Below the pieces are notes generated by a model. That model did not search any database and was not told where the DNA came from. It was given only the letters and a program-made list of their open reading frames with translations. This document shows, piece by piece, positions 34,201-49,200 of a stretch of 64,000 nt of DNA. The DNA lies in contig NC_030678.2 of the NCBI RefSeq assembly GCF_000004195.4, positions 91,046,404-91,110,403 of the forward strand, in the 5' to 3' direction. Within the stretch, counting starts at the first letter, position 1. Each line of letters starts with the position of its first letter. Source of the DNA: Xenopus tropicalis. Its lineage: Eukaryota > Chordata > Amphibia > Anura > Pipidae. Position numbers and translations under genes: made by a program.

Positions 34201-37200
34201 GAATCAGTGTAGCCTGCAACATACTCAATACTGGGGCAGTTGTCTGGACAAAACAGCTAAATGGTTAGCGTACCCCCTGCTGAACTATATTCTGGCTGAA
34301 GAGTTACTGATAATGCATAGAAGTAGGGTGAATCTCCTGTACCATATACCAGCAGGGGATAACAGATAGCGCTCACAGGATATCGCCTGTATTACATACC
34401 ATCTGGGCACTATTATACGGCTCAGGGAATATCTCCATTACTCTCCTATCAGCTCCCCAGTGTAGATTCTGTTCTATGATGATTTCCATATATCCTAATC
34501 AAATTCCCAAAAATAACCCTAAAATGCACTTGCACATTGTCCCTGTGCTGCAGCTCAGCTCACCTATCAATTGGCTTCTTATTGCCAGTGATAAGAAACG
34601 GATTTTCGCTGTGACAGTTGCTTTCAGCTGCCATAGACAGCACAATTCCCTTAAAAATGCAAAGAGAGGATTTGTGGAAAATGTAAATGCAGCCACTGAA
34701 AAAAAAATCTGGACGTCGCTCCACCAGCCTATTTCTAAAGGCTGATATCTTCACGTTGGGAGGTTATGTGACTGTGCCCAGGGCAGTCACGAGGTGGACC
34801 CCGGAGGAGGGAATTGAACCTGCAACCCCGTCGTCACAGGGCGGTCTCCCTACCCCTAGGCTATCCTACCTCCTCCCACTTATAGGATGTTTTTTATTTG
34901 CTACATAGTGGCAGTTGGTGTATTCTAACTGAGAAGCCTGATGTTTGCTCAAGACCTATATAACTAGGGGGACTGTTTAATAAGTAGGGAGAATGAATCC
35001 TCCATTTATCAACATTCTCTGAGAAAGTTGATAAGTGAGCCTCATTGACATTTTATAAACAAGTAAAACACTGATTAAACAAACAGTTGAATTGATATGG
35101 TTTATATAAAAAAGTTTTTCCCTCACATTTGCATTGTTATGCTAGTTTTAGCTTAATGAATGGGGCAATAATAACATTTTAAATGAATATATTCATTTTT
35201 ATTTAAAGGAAAATTAAAGCCTCTCAGGCAAAATTTTAGTTTTAGCAGCAGTGCCCCCTCTTTAAAGGACAAGGCAACTCAAAATATAATTTTTTGCCTA
35301 TTAAAAGAAACCAAAATTCTAAGCAGCTTTGCAATATACATTTATTACAAGTTTGTAATGGTTTTTGAGTTATTTGTATTTATAATTGCTATTACAAGCA
35401 GTAATGAGTAGGGGCTAGAGAATAAGTTATTTAGACCCTTAAATCTTGTTACAGAAGTGGAATTACACAGAAATATAGAAAAAATGATAGATTGTCCTGA
35501 AAAAATGATGTATAGTTTCCCTGTGCAAACTAAAATTACCCCTCAGGAAATGGCATATGAAATGCAAAATCCTGCTGGTAAAATCCTTATTCCAAGGCTC
35601 CTGTAGCTGTGGGACTGGGTTTGATGGCACCGACAGATTTACTAACAGCTAAAGGCAAATTCATAAAAAAAATGTCGGGAAAATGACAAAATCTGAAAAC
35701 TGTCTGCTTAAAAGACAAATTCACAAAAGTGGAGATAGATGTTTGTGAATTAGGTGGAAAATCCGACAAATCTATCTCCACTTTTATTTTGTCGGAATAT
35801 CACCACTTTTGTGAATTCCCCCCTTAGTGGCAATATTGAGACAAAGTAAAAGTGGAGATAGATTTGACAGATTTTTTACCTTATTCACAAACTTCTGTCT
35901 CCAGAATTGTCTGTGAATTTGTCTTTTAAACAGACAGTTTTCAGATTTTGTCTTTTAGAAGACATTTTACCAACATTTTTTCTGAATTTGTCTTTAGCTC
36001 TTATTAAATCTGTCGGCCTACCATGAAACCAAGTCCCACATCTACAGAATTTTTGTATGTCTGGCCAGCTTGGCCCAGCACTGATTTTATGTAGATTTCT
36101 GACTTATATGCAGGGCTGTATTTATATATATAGGCTCCCTAGGGCGGCATGTTTTGGGGGGGGGGCCCTTGTGTGCCTATATATTAGAGTGAGGGGTGGG
36201 GAGTGCCAGTGTGCATGTGCTGCTTGCTGATCACCAAGATGGCTGCTGGAAACAGAAGTGACACAGCTAAAGCTGGTGGCCAATGTTCTCAAGCAGTTTT
36301 TTGGTTTGGGACATTTTATAGACCAAAGAGATTCTGGGAACAAATTCCTTAAGACTCTTAAACAAATCCCATTTACATGGGTTTATCCTATAGGCTAAAG
36401 CTCACCCACTGGGTTTTTGAAGCAAAAGCCAGGATAATAGCTGATTTCCAACTATAGACCAGTTTTGCCCTTCTTAGGGCTCATCAGTGTAGAGCAGGGT
36501 TTATGTAGAGCCAGGAGTGGGGATTCACAAACAAGTCAAAAGGGTTGAGGAGACCGCCTCATGCGTATGCAAATAGACCAAAGGGATTCTGGGAACAAAT
36601 TCCTTAAGGCTCTTAAAAAAATCCCATTTACATGGGTTTAGCCTATAGGCTAAAGGTCACCAAGGGCGAAACCGGTCTGTAGTTGGGAATCTGATCAGCT
36701 ATTATCCTGGCTTTTGCTTCAAAAACCCAGTGGGTAAGCTTTAGCCTATAGGATAAACCCATGTAAATGGGATTTTTTTTAAGAGCCTTAAGGAATTTGT
36801 TCCCAGCATCCCTTTGGTCTATTTTCATACATATGAGGCAGTCTCCTCAACCCCTTTGGACATTTTATAGTGGCACAGATAGGTTGGGGCAAGTGTCAGT
36901 GAAGTGATTACAGATGGGGCACTGCTGCTAAAACTAAAAATTTGCCAGGGATGCTTTTGTTTTCCTTTAAATAAAGATGTATTCAATATTTTACTAAACT
37001 AGCATAATAATGCAAATGTGAGATAAAAACATTTTATATATAAGATTGTATAGATTACACTTTTTTGTTTAATCCATGTTTTACTTGTTTTTGAAAATGT
37101 TAATGAGGCATTTTGCACCTATTGTTCTATGGTTAAGGAGGCCATACACATTCAGATTTTAGTCTTCTTCCGACAAATAACAAATTGGTCCCCTGAGGAT

Positions 37201-40200
37201 ATTGTCAAATACACAATATATGTGCAGATTTTGTCCAATTGATTAAACAACTGATCGCCATGGTACAAAAATTACAGGGAGGATAATATGGAGCCCACAC
37301 AAGGTCCAAAAATCATATGTTTAATATGATTATAACGGTGTGTGTATGGCTAGCTTAAAACAAAAACTGACAATAGGCGGCTGATCCTCATTAATATGCT
37401 AATGACGCTCAATGGTGCCCCTACAAGAGGTGTAAAGTGAAGACTGGGGGAAACAAGTAGATGATTTGAGAATTGACATGGGGTGAAGAGTTTCACTGAG
37501 CTTTACTCCATTTTTAAAATGTTTAAAATGGGATTTTGTGCCATTTTTTTTGTTTAAAAGCCAAATTCACAGAAGTGTCTGTAAATTTTACTGTCATGCA
37601 CCAAAAACTAAAAAATTGCAGGCGAGTTGTAAGTTAGACGGATTTCTGTTTGGAAATATGGAGAAAGCTTTTTACACCAGTTTTACCACCACTTTTACTC
37701 CAAAAAGAGCTATTTCAACTTTTGTGAATTCTCCCCTAAAAGTTTTGCTACCCTCTAGTAAAGTGCACCTAAAATGACACTATTTCAAAGTGTAAAATTA
37801 CTAAAAATATTAAGCCTCAAAATATAAAGTTAACTTCAAATTTAATCAAAAGCTGACTTGTTTACATGCTTGAGAAGGACTGAGAAACGTGCCCATATGC
37901 CAGTTGCCAGTTTCCCCCAGTGTGTTTGTTCGCCATACCTTGATCAGTCTCCACATAGAGACGGATTCCTAAGTTATTTTTGGAGTTGAGTAACCAGTGA
38001 TTACTGGCAGCTGTGACATCAAACACCAACCACCCTTCATCCCCAGCCAGGGTGCTTTCATGGTCCAGTAGGGTTAATTCCGGCTCCCTATGAAGAGAAT
38101 GGTCTGGAGTTACAATAAGGCATTCAGCAGGATTATACAAAGGGAAGTAGAGGAGAATATGTACCTATGGCCCCTTTCCTTCTTTATCTCAAAAAGACTG
38201 ATGTGAAGTGTGCGATTTAGATTACGTAAAAAGCTGCGCATCTTGAATAGGCGGAACTCTGCTACCGTCACAGACTCCCCTGTGGGGATTTGGGTCATGT
38301 CAAACTTGAACTCTTTCCAGTAGGGCTTCTGTTGGAAGATATCTCTGTCGTGTTCAACTGGAAAAGAAATGGCAGGTTTGAATTGCACTCAGCCCTACTG
38401 TGCTGTAAGACACATTGCTTGCTCCCAGTCTGAGGTTTGTGGCTACAAGCCCTACCTAGGTTATTTTTAGATGATCTTTATTTCCAAATCCAAGTATTTT
38501 TTTTGTTTTTTTTCCGCTCTATATGAGAATTGGTTATATTGCATGACTGTTATAGATAAGGACTGCTTTTATACCTTTTATATGATATAGAATATAAATA
38601 TATATAAATATATAGAATACCATTTTGATAAATCATCCTTTCCATTGTTGAACAACAACAGGGGACAAAAATAACCCACACTTGTAATTGTACTTTCAAA
38701 ATAAAATCTGTACTGGACATTGTGTATCTTGTAATCTCCAACAGGCAGGGCCTTCTTTGGATGTGGAAACCACATGGGGCTGTGGCCTGGCTTTGTCATC
38801 TAAACAACTGAACAGTAAAAGGGTAAATATGATTATATTTTGATTTCTAGGTTTTTTGTTTTTTTTACTCTTCTGCGGTAGAATTTATTTATTTTCACGT
38901 TTCCCTCAAAATGTGCTTTTGAAAATGCCACACTGAATTATTTATTTTGATTGTTTTCTTCTGGGCTCATAAATATTGTATTTTTCCTTAAGGTGCAGGA
39001 GCTGCGTCCTAATACACTGTTATGAAATAACAATAGGGTCTATACACAGAATATGCTAATTTGTGGAATCGTAGCCGAAATACCCAATATTCCAAAGCTC
39101 AGAATCCATTTCCTCCCCAGAGAATAAAGTAATGAGTTTACATTTGGAAATTCTTTTATGTGGTTTGCAAAACAGAAATCTTTGCCAAATGTTGACATAT
39201 ATTGAAAACGACTGTAAATACACATAGGATGTATACTGTAGCTAGAAGATAGAACTTATTATAAAATAACAAACATAGTAAGCCAGGGTAACCTTTTTTT
39301 CTTCAAAATTATAAATACTTTATTTTTTGCATCATTTCAAACATGCATATTGGAGCCAGAAAAGCATTACAAATGTGTCCTTTTATTTAAGGGGGAAAAA
39401 AGAACAGGTATAGGTTCCGTATTTGGATACCCATTATCCAGAAAGCTCCAAATTACAGGAAGGCCATCTCCCATAGACTCAATTTTAAGATATGAGACTA
39501 AGATATGATTGATGTCTGCCAACTATTTCATGTTCAGAACATCCTCCAATTTGTTTTTTTTAGGGCTTTATCCTACAATTTCAGTCTGAATGTTAGTTTT
39601 AGATTGTTGCATTTAAATGTACATTTGATTTCCGAATGTTCGTCTGAAGAAGATTAAAATCTGAACCTGTATGGCCACCTTTAGGCTAATGCCACACAGG
39701 GCTGATTCTTGGCCTGCAGATAAACACAGATCCCTTTGTTTTCTACACTGGCATCATTTGCAGGCACATGGAGTTGATTTTGGTGCAGAAATGCATACCC
39801 ATATTCTTCATTTCCCAGGGTTCTACAGCCATGTAACTTGTGCTCACACTTTACTGCTGAGCTGCAAGTTGGAGTGATATAACCCCCTCCCAGCAGCTGA
39901 TCAGCAGAATAGCATTCACTATCATTCCTATTCGATGGCTATCAGGATAGCACTCAATAGTAAGAAATCCAGCTTGGGACTCCTCCAGTTAAATGGCAGT
40001 AGGAGAAACAATAGGTTACCTGAAATCAGTTTTAATGTGTAGTGCTGGCTCCTTCTGAAAACTCAAACATTTGTTGGTTCAAGAATAAAATTTTAAATGG
40101 CAAAGTGAATTATTTGCTATGTAAACAGTGTAATTTAGAAAAAGTACACCATAAAAATATGACAGAATCCCTTTAGGGAAGAAGATCTAAATTACAAAAA

Positions 40201-43200
40201 GATCCTTTATTCGGTAAACCCCAGGTCCCTAGCATTCTGGATAATAGGTCCCACACCTGTATAAGAAATTTGCACCCTAAACTTCAAACTGAGACAATTA
40301 TAATATCATAGAAACTGGGAGAGAAAAACAAAATCATACATTCTCTTTTTATAAAAAAAAAGAAAGATATAGTGACCCTTTAAAACTACTGTAAATGTAT
40401 ATTACATTTACTGTGGAAAAGTGTTAATTGCAGAAATGGCTTACTGAACCATGGGTTCTTATGAAACAGATTATGAAATAATAAAATATATGAAATAAAT
40501 TAGTTTTTATTCTTTAAACCTAACAGGAAGTAGAGAGATACTGCAATTGTGGTAAAGTGGCCTCAACAACAATGGGCCTTCACAAAATAACATTATTAGC
40601 AACAAAGCCATCTATTAAAAATCTATGTACATAGAGAATACGTAAGGACTAATAAAGCATCGGACAGAAACTATGTTCTGATCTTTTAGATCATTTATAC
40701 TCACCCTATGTGTAAATTAGTATAAAGCTGAAAAAAACCAAATACCTAATGTTTAACAAAACTGATTTCGATCTGCCTCTGTCTGATCAGAATTGTGAAA
40801 TTTACAAACAAGCGTGATGTTAAATGATTACTTCAATGTGTATAATCTTTGGCTCAATAGATTAAAGGAGAATGCAAGTCAAAATTTTAAAAGCATACTG
40901 CCCAATAGTCCTCATATTGTTTAGTAAAAACACCACACTTTTAGCTCACCTAATCAAATATTTACTCAGTCACACTTACTTCACATTTTTTAGAACAGGC
41001 AGCCATCTCTAAAAAGGTATTCTCCCTTCCTTTCCCTCCTTGCTTCATACTGCACATGTGTTTCATTCCCTCCCCCCCTCCCCTCTGCCAGATCCGCTTC
41101 TGATTGGCTGGTGGGCATGTGTAGCTCAGAACAGGAGACAGGATCAGGTTACACACATGCTCAGAGAATAGGAAGGCTGCCGCTGGCAGCCTACAGGAAG
41201 GACAGAGAGATTTCAGTGATGTCACTGTAGTCTTCACACTGCTGTAGGCTGCCAGCACCATATCTCAGAGAAGCAAGCAGGGATCTGGGAATTTAGATAT
41301 GCAGTAAATACTTAAAAAGAATGCCTTTAATTTATATTAACCTTTCATTGTCCTTTAATGGGCCTTGCGCCTTATTTAAAATGGCCAAGAGCTGAACAGT
41401 CAGAACAGGCTGTATGATGCAGTTTGGCCAAAGGATCACAGTGATAACTGGATTTTTATTACCACTGAAGGGTTATCAGACAGGCACTACTAGTGTCTGA
41501 TCAGGGGCCCCAGAATCATGCAATTTATATTTATAGCATCATTCTGAATAGAATCACTAGGATGCTTTCTTGCAAACTAATTTCCTGCCTCATTAACCTT
41601 AATAAACAGTAATCCATAAACGTTATCGATAGAAATCTGTTTCAATTGCAGAATGTTGGGGAGCAGAGTTGGTTTAACAAACTCAGTATTGCATGGGGTC
41701 TTCCATACAATAACAAAGAAGAAACGGAAAAGAAAATCAACAGTTTCCCAGAAATTAAAGTTGCAATTGATCTTTGAAGAAGTTATCCATTCATAGTTTC
41801 ATGCTCAGGGGTTTATTTATACTGGTATTTTCCATTTAGTCATCAGTGCTGGTCTGATGTGTTCTACAGTTCTGGACCCATTTCTAAACACTCAATTTGA
41901 TCTCTGTAAGTGCTCTAAACAGAGATAAGAATTCACATTTCTGACTTGGACTCACTTCTTTAGAGCAAAACTATTTAAGTAGCGCTGATAAGTGAAATAT
42001 GTGACCCAAAAAATAGACAACTCTACGTATAGCAAGGTTTAAAAAAAAAAAAGATTCCTAAAAAATAAACAGGTTGAGGAAACTACAGCTACACAAATAA
42101 TTACTCTACACATAATTCAGAATACATTCATTTATTTATGCACAAGCTAAAGAAGAGAGCGTTGTTCAATATTATTATTTTACAGGCTAAATCTGTTTTT
42201 CTTATTGCATAATATTCCATGTGGCTGATGAAGGGAGTAACCTGAGGAGCAATGTACTAATCACCCTGTTAGAACCCTATTAACTAGCCAGTAGTTTACC
42301 AGAAAAGGGCCTGGTGGTTTTACCCTCTCATCCCCTGGGGTTTTTCAAGTGGTCTTACTCTTTTTTCTGATCAATAAACAATGTTTGAGGTAGAATATCT
42401 AAAAAATATTTGTTGATATGCCCTTACTTTGGGTTCTGTGAAGCTTCAACAATGTTTTGTCATATGGGCCTCTCGCAGGGTGCTTAAATATGATCTGACT
42501 TGTGGTTGTGTAGCAATATGAGCACAGTTTGACCCATTCCAGATGTTCATTGCAATCAGATTTTTATTTTCATTATTCTAACCGAACCTTATATATTAAA
42601 GCTCCTGATTTGTGGCTATGGATCAGCCTGGGCACACTTTCTTACGTTAAAAAATAATTCCACCTTGATCTCCCTAGAAATGGATATGCCTACATTTACA
42701 GAAGTTTAATAATTTAATATCAGCCATTCTGACCATTGGGAAATGTAGGTCAGGTCAAAGGGCCATTTTTTCAGACCATCCTGCAATCTTGTTGGATCAC
42801 AGATGATTAGACATTTGACAATTTCACCTGCTGTTGTACCATATTGTGAGTGCATGGGACTTTGGAAGATTCACAGTCCCTGGTGCAGGCCTGAGCTGGT
42901 AATCTGTGGATTCTGGCCAATTCCACAGAGGCTGCTGTTAGATGCAATAGACAGTCACTATTTATTAGGCTGGGTGTGCTGTTTGGCCTCTGCATACTTG
43001 GTATGCCAGGGGCTATTTTGAACCCCAGTCTGGTCCTGCATTGCTATTCCAATAATTTGGGCTTTTTGCTCAAACAAATATAACAACAGAAAGGGTATGA
43101 ATAGGTAGTGTATTCATCTGTTCAGCCTGTGGTCCAGCTGGCTGCATAGCCTACATTAGTGCTGTCCAACTTCTGTGGTACCGAGGGCCAGAATTTTTCT

Positions 43201-46200
43201 GGCCTATGCGGATGGCCGATATAGGCTTGAACAATGCAGGGTCTTACAGGCACTTACAACCTGAAGCTGAGGTGCGAATAATGCCATTGACAGTTAATCT
43301 CAGTACTGATACCATTTAAAGCTCACACAACTGTAAACAGTCACAGCAATCAGACAGTATTCCCGCACCCGACACTAACCCGCCCACTCCCAACCCGAAC
43401 CCTACCTGACCCGGTGTTTCCCCTGTATTTATAGACCTGCTCCCGCCCCACTGATGATTTCACAAAATGGGCACGGCGGAGCAGGGGTGTGCTTATAAAG
43501 CTGAAAGCGCAACTCAGCAGAGTACAGTCACAGGTGGGGAGAGCAGGCAAAAGACCTCAACCAAACCCACCTGCGACCCGCAAATGATGTGCCGAGGTCA
43601 GCCCGAACCTGCTTGACCTGCAGTTAAACCCGTGGGTATCAGGCCGGCACACACATCACTTGATTGGAGTGTAACATAAACTATGAACTCTGAGAGTTAG
43701 CCAAAAGGAACATTGTGTGCCGCTATAACTGCTTTAAAGTCACATGATATAACTGATTCAGCAAAGACAAAACACACCTAGACCTGCACATCAATATTGC
43801 CCAGGGTAATCATATCCATACAATCAGCATCTATGACATATGAACCTCAGTTTCCGCTTAATGATTTGCTATGATCCCTAAGCTTTGTTTCTTAACAGCA
43901 GCCCAAACCACACTGAACATGTGCAGTGTCACTGAAACTCAAAATATGGCCTAACAAAAGTCAAGATGGTGATCTCCTGTGAACCACTTTGATGGCATGG
44001 CTATTTACTGCAATATGGCTGCTGAACATCTCTGCTTCAGTATATAATTCTTCTTTAAAGGCACACATCACATCTCATCTTATAGAAGTATTAAGAAAAA
44101 CATTGTTTCCCTCATTCAAAAACCCGTATTTTACACTCCCAAATGGAATTGCATTATTCTGAACTAGGCACAAATGAGAAAACAACATTGCCAAAATGAA
44201 TGTGACTTTAATTACACATTCAGGAAAAATGAATATTTTATCCCTCCAACAAGTTCTTTGCATAATCTGTTTATCACCTGAAGCATGAGTCTTTACAGCC
44301 ATTTAACACAAACAATAAAACTAGAATAGGCATCCAAAGACCTCTCCTATGCTATTTTTATTAGTTGTTGATATTATACTTATGTAACCCCTCTATATCT
44401 TTCTACCCTACCCATGCAGTAGTGAGCACCATAGTGTAATTAGCGGGTACATAATGTTATTAGAAAGACACAATTGCTGACTGTTTACAAGGATTTGATT
44501 TTACAACAACAGAATCAGAATTATAAGTCTGTGCTACAAGTGATGCCACAGCCTAAGATGTTTTGCCAAACAATTCTCATTGAATAAATGAATAAAAGAC
44601 ATATTCATAAGTACACAGTGGCCATACACCATCTACTAAGAAGGAAATGATTCATAAATCTGAAATCGTTTATTGTAATATCACCACAAGAAAAAAACAT
44701 CTCCGTGCACATATGCAATCAGTTAAAGATGACAAGTCTTGTAATTGGAAGAGCCAAGTCATCTTCAAAACAGAAAAATACTAAAACAGCCTCTAATTTT
44801 TCCACCCCCGGGCAATAGAGGAACCATACTATGTTTTGACATGCGAACACTAGTTATACTTCAGCGTGTAGGGAGTCTGGTTCTCTAAATGTGATGTATA
44901 TTTGGTTGCTGTGTCAAAGTGAAATCTTTGATACTTTTTTTGCACACATGCTCCCTAGTGGATTTTTTGTTTGATATGGTACCTTTGTGGAGGTGGCTTC
45001 ATTACCTACTGTTGATGAGCGAGCTCTTAATGACACATTGCAGTAATAATACTGGACATTTGTTTAATCCACTTTTAGATTTAACTGCCCCATGCCTGAA
45101 GGGCCTCAACTGCTCTCCCCCCGCTGCTACAGCTGACTGGGGAGGGGGGATTACCATACAGTAGACCCCATAATCTGGGCCCTTGTACCCTAACACCCTT
45201 CCCCCCCAGAACCACTATGTTTGCTGTATGGATTCCATTCTGCTGGAACTTAAATCCACAGGCTGCCTCATACTAAACAAAATGCTAAATAACTGAAAAA
45301 CTACAAAAAATAAAAAATGAAAACCAATTGCAAATTGCCTCAGAATATCAATGTCCACATCACAATTAAAGTTAATTTCAAGGTTAACAACCCCTTTAAG
45401 GATCCCTCCAACACACTACCATTTACATTTAGTGTGTAACTTACATTTATATTATTTCAATATTTAACCTCATTTTCCATTTTGCTGCCCAGTTTTCCAA
45501 TTTTGTTAAATTGCTCTGCAAAGTGGCAGCATCCTGCATGGAACTTATAGTTTTGCACAATTTAGTGTCATCAGCAAAAATAGAAACAGTACTCTCTATG
45601 CCCACCTCCAGGTCATTAATAAACAAGTTAAAAAGCAAAGGCCCAAGGACTGACCCCTGCAGTACTCCACTAACAACACTGGCCCAATTAGAAAATGTTC
45701 CATTTACCACCACTCTTTGTAATCTATCCTTCAGCCAATTCTCTATCCAATTACAGATATTATGTTCTAGGCCAATATTCCTCAATTTGATCATTAACTT
45801 TCTGTGCAGTATTATATCAAACGCTTTAGCAAAGTCTAAGTAGATGACATCCACTGCCATCCCAGAGTTGAGGTTCCTGCTTACTAGTTTGGCATAAAAC
45901 AAAATAGTTACACATAAAACCATGCTGGCACAAACTCACAGTGTTGTGATTTGCAAAGTTTTTCTTTTCCTTATTACCCCTTCCAAAAGCTTTCCTACTA
46001 GGTTTGCTTTATATCTATTTATACTAGATACACCTCTGCTGGCTTTCTTAGCCAGTCAGGGGTGACATCACGGGGGGCAGGGAGGAGGCGGAACCGTGAT
46101 CTCACTGGGGCAGGGCTATGATGCGGCGATCGACAATTGGCTGAATGTTACTGAGTTCAATGTCAATGTTACCTTCCGAAAACCGGGCTGTCTGAGTCAA

Positions 46201-49200
46201 AACCAGACAACTGGCAACCGTATTTCCTACCATTGATGTCAGACTAACAGCAGGTATATGGGCCATCAGGCCGAAGACCGTATCAAGGAGCTGATGCAGT
46301 CCACAATCCGACTGGAGAATCAAACCTACCATAGTGAGATCGGGACAATTTTAGGTCAGACATCGGTCTGGTAGGCCTGTCAGGGTTGCCCATACATGGA
46401 CAAATAAGTTGCTGAATTGGTCTGAAGGACCTGAATCGGCAGCTGAATCTGCCCATATATGGCCACCTTACTCTATCTCAAACCTCCTAAAGAATTACCT
46501 TCTAGAGGAAACATTTGAACAGTCTTTTTCAACCACAACACAAACCTGGCTCAACCTGACTTTGTTTTGTTTTTGTCTGTCCTTTCCATATAGATTGTAA
46601 TTGTAACATCTTCCGAGCAGGGACCTCATTTAAACAGTTTACTGAAACTTGTGGCATTTACATATTTATTCTTATTGTTATACTTTTTAATAAATTGTAC
46701 CACTGTTTGTGTTTATGCGTTGTGTAGCACTATTTTATAACTAAAGCACAATACCAGCCTCACATCAGCTTGTAATCTACTGTAAGGTCTGAAGGTGGCC
46801 ATACACGCTAAGATCCACTCGCTTGGCAAGTGGATTTTCTCCTGATATCCCCACCTACTGGGGCCAAACAATCAAATTAGAACGACTGGTATAGGCGTTC
46901 GTCGCTTTGGGGACTGCAACAATGAGCCGATGTGGTCCCCGATCCAACTAATTTTTTAACCTGCTCGATCGATTTCTGGACGATTTCAGGCCAGATATCG
47001 GTCGGGCAGGCCTGTCGTTAGTGCCCATACACAGGCCGATAAGCTGGCGAATCGGTCTATGGCAGCCTTTAGCAGCCAGGGCCCCTCCACTTGTGACTAG
47101 AAATGACAATTAGAGATGAGCAAAATTTTTCATCAGCCATGGATTCGCAGTGAAATTCTGCATTTGTGGCCAATAAAATATGGTTGTGGCAAAATCACAG
47201 CAAAAAACTCACGGCTGCATAAAAAAAGTTGCGGCTGCGTCAAATACATTGTGGTTGTGTAAAAAAGTCATGGTCATGTAAAAATAAGTCATGTCAAAAA
47301 AGTTGTGCGGTAGCCATGTTTCACAAATTTTTCCTCAGTTTTGCGAATTTTTCAGTGAAGCGAAACGGGACAGATTCGCTTATCACTAATTATAATAAAT
47401 GTAGTCCATCTGTGTTGAACAACACTGGGGGGGGGTCTGCTGACCAACGTGGACCCTAAAAGTGCAGAATAAGCTTTTTTCACTCAACTCCACTCAACTC
47501 AAATTTAAATAGATTTAAAATATGTGCAAATTACTTAGTTTTCCTTTAACATATCCTTAAAGTAATGGTAATTAGGTTATCAAAAGTACCAAACCAATGC
47601 TGACATTTGGCTGTATAGACTTTGGTCATGGACTGTATATTAACTGCTTGCTTGCCATAGACCATTCCATAGACCCTTTACCTTTCTGGAATACTGTCTG
47701 GGCAAAACGCTCCAGCAGGCAAGGGGTTAAAGGTGACTAGACCCACCCCATCCACTGCTAAAGGTTTGAGAATGATAATCATTTACATAGGAGCCTTGCA
47801 TTCACTGGCAAGAGTGTTAACCTCTATAAAGACATATGGTGGAAAGGAAAAGTTGACATTTGTTAGAGGGGGCCATGCCAAGCTGTCAGTTGAGCTGATG
47901 TTCACTTGTCTAAAATGTGACAGCTAAATATTAAAAAAAACATACAAAATGATAATTTCATTCTTTTGTTGTACAGTCAGTCTTAAGGATCTATTATAAA
48001 AGCAAATGGACATATTTCTTTGGCACTTTGACTACATGTTTTACATTACTTTTGCTATACTCTTTTTGTCGACTTTTGTGGTCAAAAATTGCAGTGACGC
48101 ATTCCAGTACAAGTGATAAACAGCATAATCCGCTCATCATCCGCTCGTGATGTTTAAGGTATACAGTATGTCTAACGCTTAGAATGTCAGTTGGCATTGA
48201 ACTTTGATAAATAAGTTGTGAGATTTTAGCTGTAAACTTATGCCAGTAAAATAAATACCTGTAATATATAACAGGGTAAAACGCATTCAAGCACAATGCT
48301 GTTACTTTTGAGAATAAACTGTATATTTAATCATTTATGTATGTGTGTTAATGCCTCTTTACATTGTGCTTTTAAATATAGATAGATGATAAAAGATAGA
48401 TAGATATTTACTTATTTTCAATCATTTTAAAATTATTTTTAAATATAATTGTTATTGAAAGCATTATCTGCCTGTCATTAGCTGTTCTCTGCACTGCTCA
48501 CCCTGACTGATACCACTGAAAAAATGTAGCAGTAGCTATTGTGGGCAGCAAAGTTTTGACTGGAGAAGAGCAAACTGCTACATTGTTTCAGTGGAAGGAA
48601 CATTTACAAACAACTACAACAATCTTTGAACATGTGTAATTAATGATGCTCTTACACTGCATTGTGGATTATTAAATAAATTGTTATAGAGAGTAAAACA
48701 TTTTAATTATTGTCCTTATACACACCTCTTTTGGTTTATAATTCTAGGTTAACTTACAATACCAACCTAGCTTGTAGCAGACTGACAAACTAATTGCTAC
48801 TTTATAGGTTAGTGCAGGGGTGGCCAAAACGTAGATCGTGGTCTACCAGTTGATCCTCCCTGGACTTCTGGTCGACTACGTCTAAGCCGGGAAATGCGGA
48901 AGTGCGGCGCTTTTATTGGATATGTGTATATACGCTGCGTATTTGACAATGGCAAAAATGTGTTTCTTACTTGCTTGGGTGCAAGATGGAGAATATAAAT
49001 TTGCATTATTTCAATATGTATAGCATAAATCAGAGGGTAGCAATATTTTATTTCTGTTGTCCATTTTACTTAGTGTGACCTATTATTGGATTTGACCGTA
49101 TTTATGTACCCTAGATGCAGGGGCGTAGCTAAAGAGAGGGGGGGGAGGTAAGAGGAATAGGGTTCCCAATGGAAGAGACTTTAATATATGTTTACAAAGA

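Larger units (their letters stand above)
32728..37737. mobile_element. 5-kb non-autonomous element with long inverted arms (bmp8 intron 3)
   Basis: The left arm starting 'ttaggggggaattcacaaaa' and the right arm ending 'cttttgtgaattctccccta' are inverted copies for at least 500 bases. Matching landmarks include ggagtaaaagtggtgg, tttacagacactt, ggagtaaagctcagtg and tagaacaataggtgcaaaa. The left arm is split by a Tc1 relic (33079-33769) and the right arm by a MITE (37134-37357). The inner part holds a tRNA-like SINE head, a direct duplication and a foldback. Related 'cacaaaagtggagatagat' sequence recurs inside at 35700-36010. No transposase frame was found, so the class is unknown. Confidence 0.7.

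Noticed and set aside
34790..34880. Functional tRNA gene
   Set aside because: Boxes A and B are present but the acceptor stem does not close and no terminator T-run follows directly.
41040..41100. C-rich tract as a promoter or G-quadruplex
   Set aside because: It is inside a T2-type MITE and lacks a regular four-tract arrangement.
45511..45843. 110-codon + strand frame
   Set aside because: It is the antisense shadow of the LINE reverse transcriptase frame.
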